From: an uncultured Oscillospiraceae bacterium
Lineage (GTDB): Bacteria > Bacillota > Clostridia > Oscillospirales > Acutalibacteraceae
Length of the DNA: 7,932 nt
Direction: 5' to 3'
Assembly: GCA_900552115.1 (NCBI GenBank)
Contig: URYP01000101.1
Location: forward strand, 1-7,932
Part shown: in pieces, positions 1 through 6,767 of the stretch
Position numbering within the stretch: position 1 is the first letter of the stretch
Layout of the letters: each line of letters starts with the position of its first letter
Notes under the pieces: model-generated
What the model was told of the DNA's origin: nothing
Seen by the model: the letters and a program-made list of their open reading frames with translations, nothing else
Databases searched by the model: none
Position numbers and translations under genes: made by a program

Positions 1-33
1 CTCCGGCCCGGGTTTTCTGTAAAAGCGCTGTGT

Positions 34-53
34 CTCCCGTTAGGCAACGGGGG
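34..53 (-). terminator. Possible stem-loop over the stop codon of the GH9-like gene
   Basis: CCCGTT (36-41), a 4-base spacer and AACGGG (46-51) form a perfect 6-base-pair hairpin that includes the TAA at 42-40. C34 and G53 can add a pair beyond one mismatch. No U-tract follows directly on the minus strand (TTTT comes about 10 bases later), so it may be an mRNA 3'-end structure rather than a true terminator. The next bases to the window edge are GC-rich (CCCGGG at 8-13) and could be half of another stem cut by the edge. Confidence 0.25.
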
Positions 54-3000
54 TCACGGGAAACTGCATGATCTTTTTCGTGGAAAACTGCAAAATCAAC
101 AGCGCGTCGCTGGCCGTTATACCCGGCGTGCCGTCCACGTCCGCCGCCGCGCGCTGCACGGCGGTGAATTCGATTTTACCGGTGGCGGCCTGCAGCGCCA
201 GCAACGCGTCCGAAGCGGTTACATGCCCGTCTGCGTCGATATCGCCCAATGTCGATGCCTCTGTAGCGGATACCTTAACCGTTACCGTATGCGCAAATAG
301 TCCATAACCATACGAAATGTCCAGGAATTCCGTTTCCTCCGGCAGAGTCAGTTCCCCACTGAAAACATAATCATCCGCAGAGTTTTCCGTTACCGTCAGG
401 GCGTATGTTTCTCCGGTCGTACGGTTGGTCACCTGCACACGACCGGTTTCGACTGCGGTATCGTCCATATTCAGCGGCGCTTTCAGTGAAACGGTGACCG
501 TATCGCCTGCATGTGCCTCCGTACTGGATACCGACAGGTCAACGTCAGCCGCGGCCGAATAGGCCAGCGACGAATTCCACGCGGTATTATAGGCGACCCA
601 GGCCTCGGTATACCCCGCCGGTGCGGTCGGGTCGCAGTGGCTCTCACCCGCAAAAGCCGCTTCCTTGGGCGAAGCGTCGATCCGTCCAGTGACGTCGGCC
701 AGCACGCCGTTTCCGCCCATATATTTGGAGAACCAGCCCTGGTCGGCGCCCTCAAATTCTTCCAGATAGTCGGCGTTATAAAAGTAGGCGCGGCCGTAGG
801 GATTGCGGCCGAACATGTCATCGATCGCCGCTATACCGAGAGCCTCCAGCCGCCGCGTCAATTCATCGTCGTCAAGCACCCTTGCGGCCGCATAAGCCGC
901 CGCCTGCAGGCCGGCGGCACTGCCCGGCTCGTTCATGGCACAGCCGTCCCATTGCCCCGATGCGTCGGCAAAGGCCGCGCCCGTCCAGCAATCGAGGGCA
1001 TCCCCGGCCGCCGTGGAGGAGGCCATCCGCATATCCCACTGGTTATCCGCGCGGGCAATCATGGTTTCCGCCCACCGGGTGATGGCCTCTTGCAGCCCCT
1101 GAGGCGCCCGGTCCGGATATTCCTCCAGAAAGTAGGCCAGGTTTTCCATCACCACGTGCTCGCTCATCCGCTGCCCTTTGGAATACTCCGGCGCGGCAAT
1201 ATCGATATTATCCAAAATCCATGCGCAGTTGTCATACGCCGCCTGGAAATAGGCCTCCGCCCCCTCCAGGCCGTCCCGCTTCAGGACCTCATACATCATT
1301 AAATTCGGCGTAACCGCGTGCGCCGGAGGGAGCTGCCCCTTAATGCCGCCCACCACCTGCTGTACGCTGAACAGATTGTTATCCTCTTTATTGTTGGTAT
1401 CATCGTACAGATTGTAATACAATATACCCGCCGCCCGTTCGGTCCCTACCGCATGATAGGACAGGTTGCATCCGGATTCGCTCCAGATACGCATAGTCAG
1501 GTCGCGGATTTTCTCATACATATCCCGTGGCACATACTCGCTGATCGCGGGATAAGCATACAGGAACCACGCCAGCTGCTCTTTAATCAGCATGTGCAGC
1601 TTTTTCCCATCATTAACAGCCAGGTCGTAATAGCGCAGAGCGGCAAACTCCATCAGCCAGACGATATTCGGCTCATCCTGTTCCCGCAGTTCTTTGTATT
1701 CGCACTCCTCCGCCCTATAGACGTCGTAGGGCATACGGTCATACAAAGAGGGGTTGGCCATATACTGCAGCGCCAACGAGCTCATTTCAAAGGAAAACTG
1801 GTGACTGTCCCGCCAGCCGATGCCCTTTTGCCCCATCTCATACGCATCGGCCCGGGACTGCTCCATAAAATCCAGGGCATTTTCCACACTGGCCTGCTGC
1901 ATCAGGTATTTGGCAATCTTAAAGCTATAAGAGGAAACCCCGCCGCATTCCAAATAGCACTCTACGGCAGATTCCGGCTGAAACCCGGTAAAATCCGCCA
2001 CGCCGCCTTTGACGGCCCCTGTATACAGAACCAGCCCCGTGCCGGCGTCTTTTACGGCGAAGGGCGTTCCGTCCTCCACATTGACCACGGTGGCGCGTTT
2101 GGACTTCTCGGGTTCATAGCCAATCTGGTTTACCCGCACATACACGGTGCCGTCGCCCGTACCTGACCCTCCGGGCGCTACCGGGTCCGCCACGCCGGCG
2201 GTAGGTACAATTTTCATGCGATCGGCGGCAATCTTACCGCCGTCGGGATTGGCCACCGTAATACTGATGCTGGTCTCGGCCGCGGCGGCAACCGTCGCCA
2301 GCTTGTACCAGCCATCCGTCACGGCCGACTGGTCAAGGCTGGCCGTCCAGCGACCGCTGAGTGTGCTGATGGTGTAAACCGCCCGACCCGTTCCTTCCGC
2401 CGGGATATACGCGTACACGTCGTAGCGCGGCGAAGCGGGCGTCGAATCCGGCGGATAGGAGGCCCACATGGCGGACGCCTCCTCGTCCTGTGTTACCCGC
2501 GCCGTCTCCACCGTTCCGGCGCTCCAGCGGCCGGCCAGTTCGGAATACGCTTTGTCCCCGGTGGATACAATCACGCCGTCGGTCTCCGTCGTCACCGGTG
2601 ACAGAGTAATAAAGTCGGCGGCCAACCCGTATTTTCCGGTGGAGGCTTCATTGGCTCCCACGCAGGTGAACGTCAGACTCGCCGTGGTCGAGGCCAGGGA
2701 GATTCTGCCTAGCGAATGGGTAAAAAAGCCCGTTTCGGCATTATAAAAATCCACAGTTGTGAGGGGAACGCCGTCAATGGATGCGGTATATACGCCGCGG
2801 TCAACATTGTCTTTGTCGGTTATAGACAGGTCATATACCCCGGCCTTGGGTACCGTCAGTGTGAACTCCAGCGTCTTGCCGACGCCGCTGCCCGAAACCA
2901 CATTGACAAATACAAATCCTCCGCTGAATCCCTCGCCGCTGGCGCGCACTTCCCCAGCGCCGCCGGTGTAAATATCCTCCAGTTCCAGTATGATATCCCC

Positions 3001-3111
3001 CGCCTGCGCCGCAGCCTGCAGCCCAGCCAGAGGCGCCCCGCCAATCCCCACACAGGTGCAGAGCATACCGGCCAGCAGCCGCCTCAACATCATTTTTTTC
3101 ATAATTCTCAT
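40..3111 (-). CDS. Secreted dockerin protein with divergent GH9-like core
   Basis: This 1023-residue protein is probably a secreted polysaccharide-active enzyme. Domains in order: signal peptide about 1-36 (Met/Arg/Lys-rich start, hydrophobic core, Ala-rich cleavage region); beta-sandwich carbohydrate-binding-like module about 38-172; golvesin/Xly-type module about 177-303 (Trp195, DVYAYIP, DQS and ADRMKIVP near its end); cellulase N-terminal Ig-like domain about 322-400 opening with VRVNQIGYEP; GH9-like helical core about 405-853; Ig-like domain about 855-952; dockerin about 956-1019. GH9 hallmarks kept are FGRNPYGRAY (767-776) and the C-terminal YTEAWVAYNTAW with Glu836 in the general-acid position. 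The usual DAGD nucleophile/base motif reads DSHQ (435-438) and the PHHR motif is not visible, so activity may be altered. It is the second gene of the operon, 8 bases after the esterase stop. Start is ATG at 3111; ATG at 3102 is equally possible, with AGTGAG better spaced for it. Substrate is unknown. Confidence 0.88.
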   Translation of the reverse strand: MRIMKKMMLRRLLAGMLCTCVGIGGAPLAGLQAAAQAGDIILELEDIYTGGAGEVRASGEGFSGGFVFVNVVSGSGVGKTLEFTLTVPKAGVYDLSITDKDNVDRGVYTASIDGVPLTTVDFYNAETGFFTHSLGRISLASTTASLTFTCVGANEASTGKYGLAADFITLSPVTTETDGVIVSTGDKAYSELAGRWSAGTVETARVTQDEEASAMWASYPPDSTPASPRYDVYAYIPAEGTGRAVYTISTLSGRWTASLDQSAVTDGWYKLATVAAAAETSISITVANPDGGKIAADRMKIVPTAGVADPVAPGGSGTGDGTVYVRVNQIGYEPEKSKRATVVNVEDGTPFAVKDAGTGLVLYTGAVKGGVADFTGFQPESAVECYLECGGVSSYSFKIAKYLMQQASVENALDFMEQSRADAYEMGQKGIGWRDSHQFSFEMSSLALQYMANPSLYDRMPYDVYRAEECEYKELREQDEPNIVWLMEFAALRYYDLAVNDGKKLHMLIKEQLAWFLYAYPAISEYVPRDMYEKIRDLTMRIWSESGCNLSYHAVGTERAAGILYYNLYDDTNNKEDNNLFSVQQVVGGIKGQLPPAHAVTPNLMMYEVLKRDGLEGAEAYFQAAYDNCAWILDNIDIAAPEYSKGQRMSEHVVMENLAYFLEEYPDRAPQGLQEAITRWAETMIARADNQWDMRMASSTAAGDALDCWTGAAFADASGQWDGCAMNEPGSAAGLQAAAYAAARVLDDDELTRRLEALGIAAIDDMFGRNPYGRAYFYNADYLEEFEGADQGWFSKYMGGNGVLADVTGRIDASPKEAAFAGESHCDPTAPAGYTEAWVAYNTAWNSSLAYSAAADVDLSVSSTEAHAGDTVTVSLKAPLNMDDTAVETGRVQVTNRTTGETYALTVTENSADDYVFSGELTLPEETEFLDISYGYGLFAHTVTVKVSATEASTLGDIDADGHVTASDALLALQAATGKIEFTAVQRAAADVDGTPGITASDALLILQFSTKKIMQFPVTPVA
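55..246 (-). repeat. Dockerin module copy 1 (GH9-like protein C-terminus)
   Basis: Residues 956-1019 form a duplicated calcium-loop/helix pair typical of type I dockerins. Loop 1 is DIDADGHVTASD and loop 2 is DVDGTPGITASD, each followed by an ALL-x-LQ helix ending in GKI or KKI. Dockerins bind cohesins on scaffoldins or anchoring proteins. Hand alignment with the esterase dockerin gives 44 identities in 64 residues. No cohesin is encoded in this window. Confidence 0.88.
2596..3000 (-). repeat. Copy 1 of shared N-terminal beta-sandwich module (GH9-like protein)
   Basis: This stretch encodes residues about 38-172 of the GH9-like protein. It matches residues 38-187 of the esterase. Hand alignment of an ungapped 86-residue block (residues 87-172 here, 102-187 there) gives 59 identities, including GVYDLS, DFYN, LGR and GKYGLAAD. 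The fold is probably a galactose-binding-like carbohydrate-binding module; the exact CBM family was not identified. Confidence 0.8.
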
Positions 3112-3119
3112 CTCACTTT

Positions 3120-6100
3120 CTATAGGTTGTTGGTCTCTCCAACCGGGAAACTACGGATCTTTTTGGTCGCATATTGCAGAATCAGCAGCGCATCGCCAGC
3201 GCTGATCCCGTCCTGCCCATCGACGTCCGCCGCCATTGCCTGTACCGCCGTCAGGCTGATTTTACCGGTAGCCGCCTGCAGGGCAACCAGGGCGTCCACC
3301 GAATCCACTCGGCCGTCCCCTGTCAAATCACCGTATAGTACATCGGGATCAGGCGTCGCGGCATTTACCGTTATTACACCATTTGTCGGGCAAAGCGGCA
3401 GCTGCAACGGGGAATTGTCCTTTACCAGTCCGTTCACATCCGGCAGGCAGCCATACAGATACCGCAGCGTCACCTGTCCCTGGGCGGTTGTTTCCAATGT
3501 CAATTCAATGGTTTCCCCATCTTTTCGGCGGGCAGCGGCTATCCCTACCGCATCCCCGTCCGCAAACACCTCAAAACCGGTGATACCGCCGGTGGACGTA
3601 AAGTCGTCGCCGCCGTAATGCTTGACCGTTACATAAATTGTACTCCTATCCTTGCCGGCAAACGACGCGCCGATAATTTCCGGGCCCTTATAATAAGCGG
3701 CATCTCCCAGATAATACCGCACCGCATTGGCTATCCGCTGTCCTATAATTTCCTGGGCTGCGGAAGTATAATGCAAATTATCGGCATTGCGTTCCAGATC
3801 CATTTCCGTGGCTCCCATAATCAGGGTTTTGCCGTTGTCCGCCCGCGCCTGCGCACTGCGGATACCGGACATATACGGGTCTCGGCTGACATCCCAGCTT
3901 CCCGCCATGGCCGGCCCCAGTTGGCAGTAGATCAGAGGCACCTCATATCCCAGGTCCTGCTGATAATAGCCAATCAGGGTGGACAGCCCTTCCTGATAGG
4001 CCGCGGCATCCGTAGAACGGGAGACGTCGTTTTCTCCCTGGTTCATGATGATAAACTCAATTCCTCCCGCTGTTTGCGCGCGGTACAGGGAATTGCCGTA
4101 CAAATTGCCCCGGTCCGCCGGATTATCGGCATTGCGTTTCAGCCAACCATTATTTTCTGCCATCAGCGAGGACCCGTTCTGCGCTGCGGGAATAAACCCA
4201 ACCGGCAGGTCATAGGCTTGTATCAAAATATTGCCAATGGTGGGCACCATGGAGCCGCCGCAGCTTCCGCCGCCCACCAGTGAGGTGTCCCCGGCCGCAT
4301 AAGGGTCCTCCAGATGCGACCAGATCTCGTTCTTAAAATTCGACACCCGGTCATCCGCGGGTATATAGTCTTTGTCCTGTCCCTGTCCCACCATGTTGGA
4401 TTGGCCGATACATAAAATATTGATCCCAATACCCCAGCGGCTGTTTCCGTGTTCCTCTGCCAGCACGCGACCGGATTTATCCACGGCGCGCAGGAGGGTA
4501 CGATACCAGCCGCCTTGGGGGATGTCGACCGAAACTTTAAAATCTCCGGTTGGAGGGGTAGTCTCCACGGGCGTCCAGTCCACCACGGTTTGCGCCGTGT
4601 TATACGATACCACGGACAATTCCAGCCGTTCCATCCCTTCAACCAGGGCGTTGCCGGCAAATACAGTTCTCTGGCTTTTGGTATCCGCATTGCGCTGAAT
4701 CACTTGGCGATCGGCAAAATCCTGCAGGATTATGTGGTTGCGGACAGGCGGCTTTCCAAAAATAAAATCGTCAACCTTCATACGGCCATTATAATAGCGT
4801 AGTCCCGCAGCGCCGCTGCCGCACAGGACAGGACTTATAATCGTTGTATCAAATACCGGATCATTGTCAACCGTTACCGTCACCCGATTGCCTTTCAGCA
4901 CAGCCTTAAGGCAGGCGATCCGTCCCGGAACCCATGTATAGGGTTCCGTAAGCTGAACCACCACTTTCCCGTCCACCATTTCGAGCAATTCCAGCCCCTT
5001 CTGTACAAACCGCACATGGCCGTAATTCTGTTCGTCCTGATAGCGGAACACCAGTCCCCCTCCACCGGCATCCTCGCTGTCTATGGTTATAAAGGCGCTG
5101 ATCATACCGTCGGTTTCATTCTGCGTGGTTTTTAATATTCCCATGGCCGTCCCGCCGGCGGGCGCCGTCATGGTCAGTTGACTGTTCTCCAGGCAGTTAT
5201 TCCCTGTCCAATTCCATGATGACGGCAGGGGGCCGCTGTTAAAATTGAAAGTATACTCCTTATCCTTTTGATAAACCGCGTCCAGATTGGGCTGAGTAGC
5301 CGCCATCCCCCTTTCCTGTGCAAACAGCCATGGCATCCATATTTCCGGCTGTTCAAACAGCCGCCGCTGGATATAATGGTCGTCCCCCTCATATTCCAGA
5401 TAGGTTACCGTGCTGCCGGCTTGTTTCAAAGCAGCCGCCATTTCTCTGGAACCTGTTACCGGGACGCTGCCGTCATCATTTCCATGCAGCACCAGCAGCG
5501 GTATATCCCGTATGGCTTCAGCCCGGGAAGGGTCGCCGGCGCCGCACATGGGAATCGCCGCGGCAAAGGTATTTGGATACCGCATGATCGCGTCCCATGT
5601 ACCATAACCGCCGAACGACTGTCCCATTAAATACAGCCGGTTATCATCTATGGCATACGTTTCCTGTAGCTCTGCAATCATACCCATCAGCATTTTCATG
5701 GAGACGCTTTCCGCAACCCTATCCAATTGGTAACTGCCCAGAGTCCAATTGGTGTTGACCCATTGCTTATCGCCGGGGAGCTGAGGTACCGCCACAATGC
5801 AGGGATACTCCTTGTTATCAATCAGAGGGTTTATCAGGGGGGCCAGGTTATCCAGCTGCTTTTTATTGTCGGTACCGCGGGATCCAGCCCCGTTAAGATA
5901 AACCAAAAGCGGATACGATTGTTCGGGCGTATAATCCGCCGGGATATACAGCCGGTATCGTAAGGGATCGCTTTGTATGCTGGCATCCGTATAGGTACAC
6001 GCATACATGTCGGTCATCGTATGAACAGGAGCTCCCGGCAAATTCGGATCAGGCTCCGGTTCTTCTCCTGTTGCCGGCGACAGTGTGATATAATCGGCGG

Positions 6101-6635
6101 CCAGTCCGTATTTGCCGTTTGAAGACTTGTTCGCCCCAGCACATGTCAGCGTTAAAGTCGCTGTGGTGGATTCAAACGCGACTCTTCCCAACGGATGTGT
6201 ATAAAAATCCGCAGCAGCATTATAAAAATCCACTGTCGCAAGCGTTTCGCCATCTACAGCCGCTGTGTAGATACCCCGATCGGCATTATCCTTTGTGGTG
6301 ACAGACAAATCGTATACGCCCACGCGGGGAACACGCAGAGTAAACGTCAGCGTTATGCTGGGAATATCCTGACCGCCCGCATCCGTTACATTGACAAACG
6401 TATAACCACCGCTAAATCCGCCGGAGGAAAAATCCCCCTTCCGTTTCTCGAATTGCCCTTTTATCGGGCCGTCAGTCGTAATAGAGACACACACCTCGTC
6501 CGCTTCCGCTTCCAGCCGGATGTCTGAATCCGACTGAGCGGCGGCTGATCCGGTTAACGGCATCCCACCGGCCAGCAGACATCCGCTCAGCAGCATACCC
6601 AATAGACGGCGGCTTTGTTTTCGCAAATATTTCAA
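3120..6635 (-). CDS. Secreted dual-domain esterase with dockerin (alpha/beta hydrolase plus SASA/SGNH)
   Basis: This 1171-residue secreted protein holds two esterase centres. Domains in order: signal peptide about 1-34; beta-sandwich module about 38-187; alpha/beta hydrolase about 203-445, resembling predicted-peptidase/polysaccharide-esterase (COG4099, CE1-like) proteins, with oxyanion-type loop YLNGAGSRG (246-254), nucleophile Ser340 in GQSFGG, Asp388 in HGNDDGSVP and His420 in EGDDH; LamG/DUF1080-like beta-sandwich about 460-628; beta-rich linker domain about 632-733; SGNH hydrolase of the sialate-O-acetylesterase (SASA) type about 735-977, with Ser746 in IGQSNM, NQGEND (865-870) and DNLH (Asp952, His955); beta-sandwich about 985-1090; dockerin about 1102-1165. 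All catalytic residues look intact in both centres. Start is TTG at 6635 because a strong AAGGAGGG lies 6-7 bases upstream and no ATG fits. It is the first gene of a two-gene operon with the GH9-like gene. Likely role is removing acetyl or aromatic esters from a plant or host glycan; exact ester unknown. Confidence 0.92.
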   Translation of the reverse strand: MKYLRKQSRRLLGMLLSGCLLAGGMPLTGSAAAQSDSDIRLEAEADEVCVSITTDGPIKGQFEKRKGDFSSGGFSGGYTFVNVTDAGGQDIPSITLTFTLRVPRVGVYDLSVTTKDNADRGIYTAAVDGETLATVDFYNAAADFYTHPLGRVAFESTTATLTLTCAGANKSSNGKYGLAADYITLSPATGEEPEPDPNLPGAPVHTMTDMYACTYTDASIQSDPLRYRLYIPADYTPEQSYPLLVYLNGAGSRGTDNKKQLDNLAPLINPLIDNKEYPCIVAVPQLPGDKQWVNTNWTLGSYQLDRVAESVSMKMLMGMIAELQETYAIDDNRLYLMGQSFGGYGTWDAIMRYPNTFAAAIPMCGAGDPSRAEAIRDIPLLVLHGNDDGSVPVTGSREMAAALKQAGSTVTYLEYEGDDHYIQRRLFEQPEIWMPWLFAQERGMAATQPNLDAVYQKDKEYTFNFNSGPLPSSWNWTGNNCLENSQLTMTAPAGGTAMGILKTTQNETDGMISAFITIDSEDAGGGGLVFRYQDEQNYGHVRFVQKGLELLEMVDGKVVVQLTEPYTWVPGRIACLKAVLKGNRVTVTVDNDPVFDTTIISPVLCGSGAAGLRYYNGRMKVDDFIFGKPPVRNHIILQDFADRQVIQRNADTKSQRTVFAGNALVEGMERLELSVVSYNTAQTVVDWTPVETTPPTGDFKVSVDIPQGGWYRTLLRAVDKSGRVLAEEHGNSRWGIGINILCIGQSNMVGQGQDKDYIPADDRVSNFKNEIWSHLEDPYAAGDTSLVGGGSCGGSMVPTIGNILIQAYDLPVGFIPAAQNGSSLMAENNGWLKRNADNPADRGNLYGNSLYRAQTAGGIEFIIMNQGENDVSRSTDAAAYQEGLSTLIGYYQQDLGYEVPLIYCQLGPAMAGSWDVSRDPYMSGIRSAQARADNGKTLIMGATEMDLERNADNLHYTSAAQEIIGQRIANAVRYYLGDAAYYKGPEIIGASFAGKDRSTIYVTVKHYGGDDFTSTGGITGFEVFADGDAVGIAAARRKDGETIELTLETTAQGQVTLRYLYGCLPDVNGLVKDNSPLQLPLCPTNGVITVNAATPDPDVLYGDLTGDGRVDSVDALVALQAATGKISLTAVQAMAADVDGQDGISAGDALLILQYATKKIRSFPVGETNNL
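3141..3332 (-). repeat. Dockerin module copy 2 (esterase C-terminus)
   Basis: Residues 1102-1165 form the dockerin of the esterase. Loop 1 is DLTGDGRVDSVD and loop 2 is DVDGQDGISAGD. As in the partner protein, loop 2 has a G at position 7 rather than the usual G at position 6, and both proteins end with an FPV motif just after the second helix. Confidence 0.88.
6072..6524 (-). repeat. Copy 2 of shared N-terminal beta-sandwich module (esterase)
   Basis: This stretch encodes residues about 38-188 of the esterase, the counterpart of the module at 2596-3000. It has about 15 extra residues near its start (the region around GPIKGQFEKRKGD), absent from the other copy. The pair indicates module duplication or exchange between neighbouring genes. 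Confidence 0.8.
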
Positions 6636-6641
6636 AATGGT

Positions 6642-6649
6642 CCCTCCTT
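6642..6649 (-). promoter_or_regulatory. Strong ribosome binding site fixing the TTG start of the esterase
   Basis: AAGGAGGG on the minus strand lies 6-7 bases before the TTG at 6635. The hydrophobic signal sequence starts immediately after this codon and no ATG or GTG competes nearby, so the site decides the start. Confidence 0.8.
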
Positions 6650-6662
6650 CAAACTGGTTTTA

Positions 6663-6691
6663 TTGACGTCAGGTTTCCCTTATGATAATAT
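6663..6691 (+). promoter_or_regulatory. Candidate sigma-A promoter for the regulator gene
   Basis: TTGACG (6663-6668) is followed after 17 bases by TAATAT (6686-6691). The -10 is ambiguous because GATAAT (6684-6689, 15-base spacer) and a perfect TATAAT (6689-6694, 20-base spacer) overlap it. It lies about 75 bases ahead of the ATG at 6768 in the only AT-rich part of the window. The -35 overlaps the palindrome TGACGTCA (6664-6671). Confidence 0.5.
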
Positions 6692-6698
6692 AATATCA
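6683..6698. promoter_or_regulatory. Near-palindromic shared -10 region of the divergent promoters
   Basis: TGATAATATAATATCA pairs with itself at 7 of 8 positions, so -10-like hexamers read on both strands (TAATAT and TATAAT on plus, TATTAT on minus). It sits midway in the regulator/enzyme gap and could make the two promoters compete for polymerase. Confidence 0.4.
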
Positions 6699-6718
6699 AA
6701 GAATAACTCCTATGTCCT
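6690..6718 (-). promoter_or_regulatory. Candidate promoter for the esterase/GH9-like operon
   Basis: On the minus strand AGGACA (6718-6713) is followed after 17 bases by TATTAT (6695-6690). This would give a leader of roughly 50 bases before the TTG start at 6635. The weak -35 would suit activation by an AraC-family protein bound upstream. A second, less convincing pair is TTGCAC (6753-6748) and CATAAT (6729-6724). It overlaps the regulator promoter on the other strand. Confidence 0.35.
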
Positions 6719-6734
6719 CGCCGATTATGCTGTT

Positions 6735-6746
6735 TTTCTACAGAAA
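6735..6746. promoter_or_regulatory. Inverted repeat, possible operator
   Basis: TTTCT and AGAAA flank a 2-base centre, forming a 12-base inverted repeat just ahead of the regulator ribosome site and upstream of the minus-strand promoter candidate. The position suits autoregulation or activation. AraC proteins more often use direct repeats, so the assignment is weak. Confidence 0.2.
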
Positions 6747-6755
6747 TGTGCAAAC

Positions 6756-6759
6756 GAGG
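6756..6759 (+). promoter_or_regulatory. Ribosome binding site of the regulator gene
   Basis: GAGG, within ACGAGGTGG, lies 8 bases before the ATG at 6768. It supports that start over the in-frame GTG at 6759 and the far-upstream TTG at 6615. Confidence 0.65.
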
Positions 6760-6767
6760 TGGCCGCA

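Noticed and set aside
511..3618. Long plus-strand open frames of about 260-300 codons antisense to the two enzyme genes (511-1302, 1318-2166, 2716-3618)
   Set aside because: They lie wholly opposite well-supported enzyme genes, show no recognisable domains, have no convincing ribosome sites, and one crosses the boundary between the two genes. They fit as byproducts of GC-rich codon use.
3618..4283. 221-codon plus-strand frame inside the esterase gene
   Set aside because: It is antisense to the SASA domain, whose catalytic motifs are intact in the opposite frame; no domain or ribosome site was seen.
4223..4690. Same-strand 155-codon frame within the esterase gene
   Set aside because: It is an out-of-frame reading with Trp/Arg/Pro-rich low-quality composition. 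The main frame is continuous here, so there is no frameshift.
6615..6767. Upstream extension of the regulator to a TTG at 6615
   Set aside because: It would overlap the esterase start and its ribosome site and run through both promoter candidates. The added 51 residues show no family similarity, and ATG 6768 has a well-placed GAGG.
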